DNA from: Chiua virens | Lineage: Eukaryota; Basidiomycota; Agaricomycetes; Boletales; Boletaceae | NCBI GenBank assembly: GCA_019787685.1 | Contig: JAHNUO010000010.1 | Location: 1,612,001-1,676,000, forward strand | Length of the DNA: 64,000 bases | Direction: 5' to 3' | Shown: piece after piece, positions 24,754-36,652 of the stretch | How the letters are laid out: each line of letters starts with the position of its first letter | Position numbering within the stretch: the first letter of the stretch is position 1 | Notes under the pieces: model-generated | What the model was told of the DNA's origin: nothing | Seen by the model: only the letters and a program-made list of their open reading frames with translations | The model's database searches: none | Made by a program: the position numbers and the translations under genes

Positions 24754-25286
24754 GGTGAGAATTGAAAGACCGCCATCGATACATCCGTAGTTCGTGCGGC
24801 ATTTCGATGATGTATCTGATTCTAATGTCAATGTCAATGTCGGTTTGGTGACGAGTCGCGTCGTGGCTTCTCGGTGGCAATAGAGATGCACGTGTCAATA
24901 AAGTATGACGACGATGTTGATTGTTGGGAAACTGGTGGTTTTTATCGAATGTCATTTGATCAAGGCTTCGGCAACGTGTTCGCTGGACGTTGGAGAAAAT
25001 GTGAGTATGTGTAAGTAAAGTACGTGGGTGTATGTAGTATGTAAGTACGTGGTGCTTGAAGCAATAAATTACATTGAATATTCGAATCTAAGATATGTGG
25101 AAGAAACAGCAAAGAGGGTGTGCCCGACGTCGCCAATGCTGTCGTTGATAAAAGAAAAGTTTGAACAAAGACACGAAAACAAGCCAGCTCGTCACTTGAT
25201 TGAACGAATGGAAATGGAAATACGCATCCTCATCGAACCCACCGGCAGGCCAAGCCCCCAACCTCTCCCCTCACCCATTGACCAAC
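24754..25286. other. convergent intergenic region
   Basis: This stretch lies between the stop of phosphatase B and the minus-strand stop of zinc-finger gene 5. It contains the AATAAA-like CAATAAAGTATG at 24896 and an AT-rich stretch around 25000-25090. No gene is seen. It probably holds both 3' ends. Confidence 0.5.
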
Positions 25287-27486
25287 TCACTCGTCCGTCC
25301 GTCGCTTCTTATACGGACGCAACAACGGATCTACCTTGCGTGCATCCAACACCCTCTGCAAGTCCCCATACATCGGCTGGCCTACACCCAAACATCCCGA
25401 CCGACTATGTGCTCGATTGCACGCATCCACTCGCGCAAACTCGTGCTTGCACGTATGGCACTTGACGCGGAACCCAATGTGCGTCACGACGTGCCGGGCG
25501 ATGCTCGTGCCCTTCATTTGTGGCCTGGGGCAGTCCCGCCAGAGACACCGCGTCGTGACCTCGCCCCCCCGGAAACCGTGCCAAAGGGCGAGGTGGTCGG
25601 CGACGTTCGACTGGTCCCCTTCGATCCACATGCCACAGGGTGAGTTGGCGAGATCCCAGAAGCATTCGTAGACGTGGAGGGCTTTGTCGGAGCGGGCAAG
25701 TGCGGCAGACCAGGACTCTTCGTCGATGAGGTGGCTGTCACAGCGGATGACGGCGCGGGTGGGCGGTTGAGGTGGTTGGGATGAGTCGGTAGAGGAACCT
25801 GTGCTCGCTGGTTCGGCAACGACCTCGACGGGTGGTGCTGCGGCATGAGGCACTGCGTAAGTCGACATGTTATCTTCGCTCTCCGACTCTGCCGAGGGTG
25901 AGAAATGCGAAAAGCAATTGTCGGACGAGGAGGGTGGAGGGGGTGGAGCAGGGTACCGGGGAAATGGGAGCATATTCGGGGAAAAGGAGGTTGAAAAGGG
26001 AGGTGAGGCGCGCAAGGCAGGGTTAGTTACCGAAGACCATCGACGTAGATGACGCGAGCCTGGCGGAGTTTTCTGTGAATTGTGACCGATCGAACCAGCC
26101 CTCCTCGGGGAGGATCGCGGACTTTGTCCTGCACATGTAGACGCGAGTAGCTGAGGAGGATACCAGGGGTGTGGTCGGTTGACGTGGTCGCCGGATGCGA
26201 ATGCAGTGTTCTCAGGGGACTGAAGAACTGCTCGGGCATCCCCAACAAAAGGGACTTGATTGTCAATCAATGGCGGCGCAGACCCTGGCCGCGGGAGTTC
26301 TTCGGAGGGGATGGCTGTACTGAAAGAAGGGGACTCGCAAATAGGGTGATCATGCGGTGACTGTGAGGACGAGTAGCCAGGAAAAGGCGTGGCCATGGGG
26401 GTTGCGTAGCGGTGATCGAGGGACATTATTCCTTGGTGAGCAGCCTCTTGATACCCACCGAGTGATGGCACAGTCTGGGAATCAAAAGGATAGTGATTCG
26501 CCGGTTCGTGCGCGGTCATGCGCGTCATCGCAGGCAGCTGTTCATCATATGTGAACGCGTGAGCGCAGTCTGCGCCCGGGAAGTCGTCATCTTGATACAC
26601 CGTGGAAGGTGGCGAAGGACTTGTGATCACCCCGCCTGGTATGAAGGTTGTCACGTCCACGGCCATAGACGGCAAGGGAGATTGGGCAACGCCAAAATCG
26701 TAACTTCTCCCGAGTTGCCGGTCTACAATGGCCATGCTCGGTCTGCGAACAGGAACCCGAGGGCTGACGTCACAATGAAGTATAGTGAGTCCCGGCCTCG
26801 CGTCCTCGGCGATGGTACCAGAGCCTTTGACGCATTGAGAGAGTGACGATCCACGAACTGGTGTGGGGTAATGTAGGCTGTGATGTGAATTCCAGGAGCT
26901 GCCACCATGAACGTAAGTGGGGCAGCTCAGGTTCAATTGAAGAGACGGACGTACACATCCTCCATGATGGCCGTCGGTGCATTTACAGCTTCATCGACGC
27001 TCCCACCATGACCGCCATATTGCGAAGTAAAGTGAAACCCGCCGAGCTGAGCACATAACATATGACCTTGAATGTCATCCGCCGAGTCGCTTGAGTGGGG
27101 AGAATGAGGGAAAGCGGGTTGACCACTTGACCCCTGTCCTTGATATGACCCCGACAGCGTCGAAGCATCCTCACGTGGACGATCAGTCATCTCTGTGCTG
27201 TAATCGGGAGGTTTGGGGAATAAGGATTTGTCATCCACACGTGAACGGTAAGGACGGACCTTGAGGGAAGATCATCACGTTGCATGTTACATATATGCGA
27301 ATCGATGACATCTTCTGCAACGTGTTGTTGGATGGGGTCAGTGGGGTAAGATCTTGTCGGTGTTGGTTGCGAAGACGTCTGAATCAAGGCAGAGCTAAAG
27401 GGTGGCTTGTACGGTGAAGACCAAACAGAACGAGAGCCAAGGGTGCTCACCAGAGAGAGAAAGTCGAAGTAGTCGAGCCCAGACAT
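25287..27486 (-). CDS. large C2H2-type zinc-finger protein, family member 5
   Basis: The main exon (about 26900 down to 25287) encodes a Ser/Pro-rich region. The C-terminal finger block is YECFWDLANSPCGMWIEGD with a His pair (DHLALWHG), then CLWRDCPRPQMKG through SIARHVVTH, then CHTCKHEFARVDACNRAH, and a basic end (PYKKRRTDE). The start is taken as ATG at 27486 (MSGLDYFDFLSL), with a 45-nt intron at 27406-27450. Further introns lie near 27190-27250 and 26860-26940, but I could not fix their exact ends, so residue count (about 650) is approximate. The finger layout matches the broken gene at 13.9 kb most closely. It is a probable nuclear DNA-binding protein. Confidence 0.62.
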
Positions 27487-27938
27487 CGAAGAGAGCGAGA
27501 GGGAAGCAGTGAGCTGAAGAGTCGGCCGGTAGAAGGAGAGAGCAGTTATCCAGTCGATGAGGTATAGAGTTCTCTTTTTGCAGTCGGGGGAACGACTTTC
27601 AAATGGGTCCTGGTCAAGGGCCAAGATCCAAGACTGGAAAGGTTCTTATACATGCCTCATTTGTCGGATGCGGGACAAGATTGTACATCACTAAGAGAAA
27701 CATGGCTTCCCTACGCTTTGCCGCACTTCAAATGTCTTGCAAATCCGAAGCAGGGCAACAACACGATTGGAACAGGATGCAGGCAGGACTGCATGTTCCG
27801 GCGAGCGGTCTGTGTTAGCGCTCTCCGGGCCGTAGAGGCAGTGCATGCAATGGCGTCATGGTTCAGCATTCTAAGCCTGACAATTGATGATCAAAAAACG
27901 CTCTTCCTCAAAGAGCTTAACAAGTGGATTACTAAGCA

Positions 27939-28472
27939 GTCAGCATTCAATCACTTGGGAGCCAGAAAGTCATATCGTACACACAGGAAGCGGAAATTGC
28001 TGACCTCATCCAACAAATGGAGCAGTCATTTTACCAAGAGCGACGGACCCCGACCAATCATACGGAAGTTCAGAGCCACGAAACACTCACAGGAGGACAC
28101 ATGGCTCTCAGCGAGCCATCGTGTCCGTGGAGAGCGAACAATTCCATAGTGCTGTATGCCCCTTGGCCCACAAGCGAGGGAGGGCAGGAAAAGGTATGTT
28201 TCAAATTGACGTAAAGCGGATCGCAGGCTGCACTTCACGTGGCCGTCATTGAAGCGATATCAAGGAGATATCCGCATGATAAAGGTCCATGGACTGATCA
28301 GCGACAAGTTATGATGTTGCGGAGAGCCACGGGGAAGGGGAAGAGGAATGATAAGACGGGGTGTGCGGTGGCCGTCGCTGACGAGGTGGATGATACGCAG
28401 TGGCTAAGGGAGGAGATACGTCTTTACAGCGCCCCGACGGGCACGGCGGAGAGTGCGCGGAGTGGATCATAA
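27939..28472 (+). CDS. unrecognised protein, 3' exons only resolved
   Basis: A frame reading QEAEIADLIQQMEQSFYQ runs to a donor at 28194 and resumes at 28227 as AALHVAVIEAISRRYPHD, ending with a stop at 28470-28472. The two parts have an even, soluble-protein composition and read as one gene. The intron between them (28194-28226) would be only 33 nt and contains an in-frame stop if read through. Upstream, frames at 27652-27930 (for example TIDDQKTLFLKELNKW) may be earlier exons, but I could not join them in phase. I do not recognise the family. A broken gene is an alternative reading. Confidence 0.4.
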
Positions 28473-28711
28473 GGGATAGACGAGTGCATGGACAACGGGT
28501 GGCAGACAATTAGATTCATTGAGCGGTATACACTGGAAAAATGAAATAGCTCTGCGGGATGTCGGAGAACGCCGTCATTTGCGTGATGAATTGCACGCGG
28601 AACTGCGACTGCGTCACCTGGCTCCGCTTGAAAGCTGTGGCAGCGGGACGGTGTGAGATGGGTGACGTCGTAGTGGGGTGTACTAGAAAGGCAGACCTCG
28701 GACGAAAATTG

Positions 28712-29178
28712 TTAGATATCCTCGAGTCTGTAGACATCGTACGCGACTTCTTCGTACGGGTGTACCTGACAGCGTGTGTCAAACAGCACGAATGGGAATA
28801 AGGAGAACGTGATAGACATGCCTCTTTCAAGGTATTGATTGCGTCGTTGAGATGGGTTTTGTCACCATTGTCTAGGACGAGAATTTCGACCCTGTGTTCC
28901 TCCACTTTTTCCAATATGCCTGTGGAACCCACGGTTGGAGTTGCGTTGGGACCGGGCTTGAATTGACCTGCGCACGGGCACGGGGACCGCGCTGTGAGAG
29001 CTGTACCGTACAGAAATAATAGGAAGCCGAGCGACCCACCTGCGCCGGGCGTGATGAAGGCACATTGCTCATAGTCACCAATTTTTCCAAGGTGTTGAGG
29101 GTGCTTTTTGAACAGGTGGTCCAAAATCCTGGCGGTGTAGGTGCTGGGTGCGAAGAAGACGAGCTTGAAACGGCCCAT
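28712..29178 (-). CDS. NIF3-like small protein (NGG1-interacting factor 3 C-terminal-type domain)
   Basis: Three exons, 29178-29040, 28967-28822 and 28765-28712, give 112 residues in frame. The sequence starts MGRFKLVFFAPSTYTARILD, contains CAFITPGAGQFKPGPNATP and EEHRVEILVLDNGD, and ends VHPYEEVAYDVYRLEDI. This pattern (a YxAR start, GxFxP centre and HPYEEVAYD end) is that of the small NIF3-like/PII-like domain found as a stand-alone protein in fungi. The molecular role is not well defined; a regulatory trimer-forming domain is likely. The second intron (28766-28821) uses a GC donor (GCATGT) with a normal CAG acceptor. The gene is divergent from coatomer zeta, with 114 bp between the two ATGs. 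Confidence 0.82.
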
Positions 29179-29292
29179 GGTCACTGTTTTTGAGGGGTTC
29201 ACTGAATCGATCTAGGCTTGGTCCCTGAGCCAGCAACGTTGACCGCACCCCAAAAACATTCGAGGGTGTTCCCCTTCAAACTCCGTACTACT
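29179..29292. promoter_or_regulatory. 114-bp divergent promoter between NIF3-like and coatomer zeta genes
   Basis: The two start codons point away from each other and are only 114 bp apart. The 5' leaders and promoter elements of both genes must share this space, or start sites must lie inside the neighbouring gene. Co-regulation is possible but not shown. Confidence 0.6.
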
Positions 29293-29934
29293 ATGAACAT
29301 ATCTCTCTACAGCGTAAACGCCTTCATCATTCTCGACAGCGAGGGTCACCGCGTGCTCGCAAAATACTACCCTCAAAGGACCAGCACGGACCAGCTCGCG
29401 CTAAAGGACCAGCGCACGTTCGAAAAGGGTCTCTGGCAGAAAACAAAGAAGCCGGGCGGTGCGATCCATGTCCTTCTCGTCTCATTCTCGCTCACATGGT
29501 TGCCAGGCGATGTGATCCTGTTTGACGGCCACCTCGCCGTGTTTCGCCACTCCCTCGACCTCATCTTCTATGTCGTCGGCGGTCCCACCGAGAACGAGAT
29601 CATGCTCTACTCCGTCCTCACCGCCGTCTTCGATGCCGCATCCCTTCTCCTCAGAAACCAGGTCGAGAAGCGTGCCGTGCTCGAGAACCTCGACTTGGTG
29701 TTACTCTGCCTCGACGAGACGATAGACGATGGGTAACAGCCTGCCGTCATCTCCACACGACTACAACTCATTTCCGCTGACAGCATCATTGTCGAAACTG
29801 ATTCGACGACGATCGCTTCTAGAGTCAGTCGACCAAAGGCCGATACGACCGAAATCGTTATCAATGAGCAAACCCTCATGAGCGCATACCAGACGGTGAG
29901 AGAAAAGGTGCAGCAAAGGATCCAGCAACTCTAG
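29293..29934 (+). CDS. RET3: coatomer subunit zeta (COPI coat)
   Basis: Exons 29293-29458, 29507-29732 and 29784-29934 give a complete zeta-COP-sized product (about 180 residues). Motifs typical of the family are MNISLYSVNAFIILDSEG, AKYYPQ, KKPGGDVILFDG, VVGGPTENEIMLYSVLTA, LLLRNQVEKRAVLENLD and the C-terminal NEQTLMSAYQTVREKVQQ. The protein belongs to the F-subcomplex of coatomer and acts with gamma-COP in retrograde Golgi-to-ER vesicle transport. Both introns are about 50 nt with consensus ends. The symbol is that of the yeast orthologue. Confidence 0.93.
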
Positions 29935-30144
29935 GTTAGCTGTACACGTCTTGTCCTTCCATCATCTTCCAATTCCGCGGACAACCAGGTGTGAATGTAT
30001 AGAAGCGTTGATATTTGTAATGGATAAATGATAAACGTAAAGTAACTTTGTGCTCCAGCGGAGTCCAACCATTCTACCCTCTCCCCTGGGGCATCTTAAG
30101 ACATCCCACGTCGTACATACACACAACCGTTCCCTCCTCAGCTC

Positions 30145-30437
30145 TTATTCATACAACGACAAACTGGCTCGATAGTCATATCTGATCCTAACCGGGCCGA
30201 TGGCAATGCATGGTCATGCGAGCAATGAAAGGCTGGGATAGCCTATGAGCGGATCGCCCCAGTAGCAAGTCAAATTGGAGCTTACCCAGCTTTGATGTCC
30301 ATGCGAGTTATGATTTCGTATACTGCTGCGCTCGAAGCCGCGACGATGGTGACTGCCGTCGCCAGTCGTTGGAGAGTGGATATACTATCGTTGGAGAGAG
30401 TGAAGTCGGGGTGCTCGTAGATGGCGTAAGGACGCAT
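30145..30437 (-). CDS. small predicted single-pass membrane protein, 64 residues
   Basis: Exon 1 (30437-30286) begins MRPYAIYEHPDFTL and contains a hydrophobic stretch (LATAVTIVAASSAAVYEII). A 98-nt intron (donor GTAAGC, acceptor TTAG) leads to exon 2 (30187-30145), ending RYDYRASLSLYE. An in-frame stop lies just upstream of the ATG, and a TATA-like CTATAAAG lies about 35 bp before it. The size and single membrane helix suggest a small mitochondrial or ER membrane protein. I do not recognise it. The shorter alternative splice to about 30235 would give a different C-terminus. Confidence 0.5.
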
Positions 30438-30439
30438 GA

Positions 30440-32290
30440 TAGTGATAGCAGTGGAGGGTGAAGAGGCTTTATAGACAAGAGGTTGCCAAGGTAAATATTA
30501 GGATCTCCGTGATGACAATGGCTAGTATGTCTCACTTTGCAGAGCCGGCTTGGGAAACTGTTGGAAAAGTGCGTCTTTATATGTCCCCTTTGCGATGAGG
30601 CTGGAACGTTGACACCTGTTATGGATTCTTTCGAAATGGGCTGTCCATTTCGTTCTCGATGGTGGACGGCTTCCCGGCAGAACGCCCATCCATTACTCTA
30701 CCACCGCCTCCAGATAGCGAACAAACCAAAAGGCGCTAGAATTAGTCCATTCAGGTTAACCGGGCTCGCCTAACCGAAACATCCGATGGCAATCTATCCG
30801 CATCAGTAACTGGATCAGTCAAGCAACGATTGTCCCAAGTCTTCCCTTTGTCCTATCACTGTGGGTGCATTACAGCGCGATGTTCACGGGGATTATGTAT
30901 ATTGAAAAAGCCATACCAGTGTTTTGCCACGCTGTATGTTTCGTGCACGATGGCTGGCGGAACGTTCTCCGGCGACTTGTCTCAGTATCTGCCGGTCGGC
31001 ATTTCACTTGCAACTCACGCCCCGCAAAATGCACAATACGTGACATATCAATGGGAAATCAGACAAGGGGACCACATGGATCATGAATCTATCCATCTAT
31101 CCATCAGAAACTCGAACAAAAGGAGAGAGGGAATGCGACGAACGAACGAGCGTTTACCTGCAAATGTTGCGTTGTTTGGCACGGAGTGACCGGACACGCA
31201 TGCGCGACTCATTGCCCGCTCAGGCTAGCAGGTCCTGTTTGAACTTTGCGCTCTATCCCCCTTGTTCCCAATGCGTCACTGGAATGGCACCGTGGCTATG
31301 GAACCTTGTTCATGTCCCATGATTCGGAATCATGATCACGTTTTCTCCCGAACGTCCTATCCGCGCTTGGACCAGGATCCGAATATTCTATTCACTTTCA
31401 AATAGCTTTACAACTTGGGATGCCCTCCTCATTTCCGCTCAAACGATCTACCAACCCCACCCTGCCTGAATCGGCATCAGACAAGTGCCGACGACGCTTT
31501 ATTACACTTTACGCCCTCCAGGACACACCTGACGACAGAGATCGTGACGGAAATTCGACCCTCCGACTGAGACCCTAGTGGCGTTGACGCGAATAAAGTT
31601 GCCATCTCTCCACCCAGTAACGTTGGCGTGTCTGCGCCAGGCCCCAGGGCATGTTACGCATCGATGTCGACACTCGTCAGGTCGTTTGGTTCACAACCAT
31701 CATCCGAGACGCGATTAGTTCGTTCAAGTTTAGAAAGTCTCACCCCCGTTAGCAGCGCCTACTTGTCATCTCCGTTGCTTCATGTCCGATCAAGAGACCA
31801 CACTCCTTCGATGGGGGTATGCAAATACGTCCAGGTGAGCAAAGATCAGATGGCCATGCGGATACGCTTTCCCCCTTTTGTCAGGTTATCAGATCATATC
31901 ATGCTCGATGTGATGCGACTGACTGTCGCCCCCTCTAACGTTGACGTATTTTTTCAGGACTAGCCCAACATATCATACTTGGGTGTGTTGACAGCTTCAC
32001 GTTGACTCGGTTATCAAGGGTCCCGCCGGTAAGTCACAATGTGCATAACGCATCACGTCCACGCTGCTGCACATTGACCGCATGAAGCATGGAGGGGATC
32101 CAACGCAACGGAAGGGCACCAAGCTATCCCACCGTAGCACACGAATTCAGCCAGCCCTTGTGTGTGGTCGTGTGGACACACGGCCCGATAAAGGCGGATG
32201 TGCGTAGCTAAAATTATATCCACGCTACCTGATGTTATCTACAGATCTGATAAGATTGACACTTTAATCTATTCCCCTCTATCCGCGTCT
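30440..32290. other. intergenic region, no supported gene
   Basis: Frames are short (under about 120 codons), with biased composition and no domain. No repeats or tRNA-like structures were recognised. Confidence 0.4.
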
Positions 32291-32299
32291 CTTTCTGTT

Positions 32300-33050
32300 G
32301 CAAGTGGTCAATGTCAATCCCGCGGACGATTAACGCCGCTTCCCACATCATTCTGTTTTTCTCCTTCTTTTACCGTCCATGTTTCCTTGTTATTCGGGGC
32401 CGAACCAACTCGATCATCATCTGGTTTTGATATCATGTCGACAATGTGACAATACGGCGACAGCGTGTTATGACAAACCCGCGGCGCACACCGTCGTTCA
32501 TCTTCGGAGCCGTGGACCGAAGGGGATAGCGAGGTGGGACGTGGGGTGCACGGTGGAAGCGACCTCGATGATGATGTCCTAACGGCGCTGCGCGGTATCG
32601 AGACAGGGATCACCTCGTGTTCGCGTGCCGGCCTCTTCTTCTCCTTTCTTCTCGTGCTTCTCTTCGTCCCTTTGACCTCAGGGTTGGACGCGCCCCTCCC
32701 AGGCAACACAGCCAGCTGGATGGTTTACATTCATATCGCAGTCCGGTCCGAAGTTTCAAACGATCCATCATCGAGCATACGTGTGCACTTTGCGACCCTA
32801 GCACGACGATATCGCCAACTTGAACCGCAGACGGTTTAGGCACAGCATTGTACGGCGCAACCTCGTATCGTATCGTATCGTAAACGTCATCGTCAAACAA
32901 GGAAGACCCGGATACGTATCCCAACTGTGCGTCATCAGCTATCGGTCATACGCCTCGTATCTTGGGCCGTCACATAACGCAGCGTCAATACGTGCAGGGT
33001 CGTCCACCAGGGCCGACTGGTCGAACGTTCCCATTGCCAAGAACCCCTCG
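32300..33050 (-). CDS. possible gene, unrecognised and poorly resolved
   Basis: On the minus strand, MGTFDQSALVDDPARIDAAL (near 33040-32980) and LGYVSGSSLFDDDVYDTI through SAVQVGDIVVLGSQSAH (32924-32770) have balanced, protein-like composition. They can be joined by an in-phase GT-AG intron. A basic Lys/Arg-rich stretch follows (REAREERRRRGRH). I could not find a complete model and recognise no family, so this could also be chance open sequence. A (CGTAT)n repeat lies inside it at about 32864-32882. Confidence 0.22.
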
Positions 33051-33557
33051 GTGATCAAGCCACTGGCAGGTTCTCCTTGATGGGCGTATCAGTCACATGT
33101 TATTAGGACAAGGAAAAAAACATGTTAGAGACAAGTCATGGATATGGTCGATCGATGGACAGGTGTATACGTGACATCCAAGTAACGAACAACACTGTCT
33201 GAACCCGAGACCGCAATGCGTCGTCGGGGCATAGGTATCAGCTACAAAGAAGAAAAGCATCCGATCTGCGAGTGTGTATAAAAACATGACGCCCATCCAC
33301 AATGACACAAGTGCCCAAGGGTCGACGAGGCGTGGGCGCAAGCATATATCGTAAGAAAAGAAAACAAGGAAACTTGAGCATCTGAAATAAACAAACAGGT
33401 ACACGGGGGAACGGGGATCGGATGAATGTGGGGGATGAAACAAATGAAAACAAAAACAAGAGGCAAGAGCAAGAGATGACGTGATATATCCTGTATCCTC
33501 TTAGATGGCGGGGTAAAAAAAAATGAGAGAACCAAAAGCACAAGAGCAAACACACAC

Positions 33558-36500
33558 TCAGAACAAGCACACAAAGTTGCTCGGAAACACGTGCCGTCCG
33601 GCCTGCCTGCGTGTATCATCCAACAACTCACCGCTCCACCACCCATCCTCGGGCGTATCTGTCACCGCGATGATATCTCCCGCCTGGAAATCAAACTCTT
33701 CGTCGATCGTGGCAGAATAGTCGTACAGCGCCTTGACTGTTTCTTCCAGCATCAGCCATCGATATTGGATCATCACTGACATACGAACACCCACCGTAAA
33801 ACAAAATTGGCCGTCCGTCGTCCGTATACGCACCCGTCGGTGGGGGTGCCTGGCCACGGGGCAGCGCAGGTGACGGTGAGCGTCTCACAGCAGGACTCGT
33901 CGGTCTATACACCGTCCCCGCGTTCCCCGCATATCCTCTGGCCACCCCTCCCCCAACGTGCCCCACACTCTGATTCTGCACGTGGTGATACCCTGTCCGA
34001 GTTACCGCCCCCGCCCCCGCCCCGTAGGCATTACCATAGTTGCTCTGCGGTTGCGCAGGCGGTGGTTGGGGGTACCCCGCTTGGTGGTATGGGTCGTTGT
34101 ACGGCGGGTGTTGAGCCTGAGCCTGAGGTTGCGGTGGTGGATGCCCATAGTTGTACCCCTGCGGCTGCGCATTACCGTACGCGTTCTGGGGCACAACCGT
34201 ATAGTCGTTGCGTGGTGGCGGTGGCTGTTGTGGTGGCTGTTGTTGTGGATGGGTGAGCGCCCGGCTGACGTCGTGATACGCAGGGTACGCTTGGGGGGGC
34301 TGCGTTGGCTGAGGCGGTGGGCCAGGTTGTGGGTATTGTGATGGTTGGCGGATAGGTTGGACCATCATGTCGTGCACCACGCGGCCATCGTGGCCGAGCG
34401 CGATACCCACTGGATTCGTCGGTGTCACAGGTCGGTGCGAGACGGACATGTTACGCTGTAGAGGGGTGGTGCTGGGAGGGGCGGTGGGCGCTTGAGGACC
34501 TCTGTATGGCTGCATGGCCGTCGGGCTGGTGCTGGGAACCCTCGCAGGCGACGGCGGACGCACCAGTGATTGCGTCCCGACACCCGGGTATCCGGCCCGG
34601 CTCGTCGGACGCGGCGCACTCGGATCCGGCGTTTGGCTCAATACCGGAGGGGGGCCCACATACGAGTTGGCTCTGCTTCGGGGTTCACCCGGAAACGGAC
34701 GCTGATAACCACTCACGACTTGTTCTACAGGTATATTCGATATCGAGGGCGGTACCGAAGGTGGGGGCGGTGCGACCAATGCTGCCATTGGCGGGTTGGG
34801 CGAGGTGGAACGCGATGGTGTCTGTGCGAGGGGGTAGGACCCGACGACGATCTCTGCCGAATTACGCCAATCGCGCGGGGGAGGGTTGGAACTCGTCGTC
34901 GAAGGCGTCGATAGCGAATCACCGGTGCCTTTGCGTGACTCGACAGACGAGGGGGGGCCGTCCCGTCGGATCGTGTTCCTTCTCGCAGTACCACTAGCCG
35001 CCGCAGCCGTACTTAGCTCTGCCATCTGTTTGACCAAGGGGTCTTGTTCGCCTACAGGGGGTGATATCCGTGCTTGACCAGTAGCAACCTTTTGCTGTTG
35101 AGGATCCTTGTTCGGGTCAACGTCCCATGCACGATCGCCAATGACAAGCTGGGTGTTGGATACCGTCGGATCCACAGGATCACCCGCCGAGACAGGCTTG
35201 ACCAAACCCGATGCGGTGCTGTGACGTCTCTGAGGCTCTCGCGAGGGAGACACATGTCCATTAACGCCATTCGCCTGCGACCGCGGACTCGTTGATTTCT
35301 GCGTTGCGCTTCTCGACAAAGGGCTGGGATCGGTCGTTGTACTGCGTGATGGAACTCCGCTCCCTCCTGCGCCGACCCCAGCGTGATTCATGTCGTCATA
35401 CGGTTCCTCATCCTGTGGGAGCGACGCAGCGCGATTGGGTCTCTGAGAGGTGCGAACGAAGCTGGCAGGTCGCGTAGCAACCCGGGAAGAGGATACCGGA
35501 GGCGCGTCGGTATTAGCGTAATTGACGAACATAGGGAGGTTCAGGGATGGCATTTCCTGTACCATAATCCCGAACAAAGTTTTCCATGTCTTTCTCTGGT
35601 TCTAGTTGTTCCAAGGCGAGACGCATTTTCTCGCATGACTGTCGACGAGCGAGACGTTAGTTACATCTGGCGGTGGATCGGCCAACAGGGGACGCACCTC
35701 ATCGTCCGATACACACACCGTCGACACAGCATTAGCATACGCCCACATGTTATCCTTCATAAACTCCACCCGCTCTTCCTCGAGATCTTGACACGTATCA
35801 CAAAACGCCTTCCAATCCTGCTCCCATTTCTGCAGCGTCTCCTGCAACACCTTTGTAAATTGCACATAATCGTTCTCGTTTACTTGGACCGTCTGCTGCG
35901 CCCGCTCGAGTTTGAGATGAATCTTTTCGAGATCCTTTCCTTGGACAAGCGTCGACTGGGCCGTATACGAATTAATGCGCAGACAATCCGACTCATACTT
36001 TTCGCGCGCTTTACTGGCATGTTGTTCTCGCGTCTGCTTGACTTTGAACTCTTTCTCGATCGCAGTTTGATACAGCTTTTTGTGGTGTTGTTGTTTGGAC
36101 ACGAAGGCGCCGACCTGGCCTTCCAAGTCGGTGCGGATCTGTGAGGCGACCTGAGAGTGGAAGCTTGCCTGCTTGTCGGTTTCGAGACGGAGCGTGTCTA
36201 TCGAGTTGCGTAGCTCCCTGTGTGAACCCGATAGAACGCATGATCAGAACACGGTCCGAATGCCTTCGAAGGCAAGAGATGGAGAAGCTAAGAGGGTGAA
36301 TTCGAGTCACATACCCGATCTCGTCCTTTCCGATCGACATTTTGGCCAGCTTTGCGAGACGTTTGGCATAGTCTTCTTCGATCGTTGATCTGAACACAAT
36401 GACGAGCGTGAGCGTGTGTTGGTATGCGGGTGTGGGGGAAGGTGAGCGGACACACCGTTCCTTCCAAAAGTTGCGCAGCTCTTCCATTGTGCGTGCTGCG

Positions 36501-36652
36501 CCGCGCATGCGTGCAAAGAGGACGTCGACGCCACCATCACCGAGGCCCCAAAAGGCGTTGCAAAAGTCAAGGTTGCGAGAAGAAGTGTCCGGCGACGTCG
36601 TGCGGGCGTACTTTGCAAGCGAGGTCGTGGATGACTGCCGTCTGGCAGACAT
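33558..36652 (-). CDS. F-BAR and SH3 domain protein of the Cdc15/Imp2/Hof1 type (one apparent frameshift)
   Basis: Exons 36652-36456, 36389-36315, 36217-35698, 35638-33795 and 33742-33558. The N-terminal ~290 residues form an F-BAR domain (RNLDFCNAFWGLGDGGVDVL, STIEEDYAKRLAKLAKMS, DLEGQVGAFVSKQQHHKK) ending in the family motif VRDYGTGNAIPEPP. A long Pro/Ser/Gln-rich linker follows, and the C-terminus is an SH3 domain (VKALYDYSATIDEEFDFQAG, GWWSGEL, VFPSNFV). Such proteins bend membranes and scaffold the contractile ring and septum in fungi. The frame shifts by one base at about 35531-35540, between IPEPP and MFVNYANTD. Both sides look conserved, so this is an indel or an unrecognised splice rather than the end of the gene. 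Confidence 0.85.

Noticed and set aside
34422..34997. plus-strand frames of 110-190 codons opposite the F-BAR linker
   Set aside because: Shadows of the Pro/Ser/Gln-rich minus-strand coding sequence.
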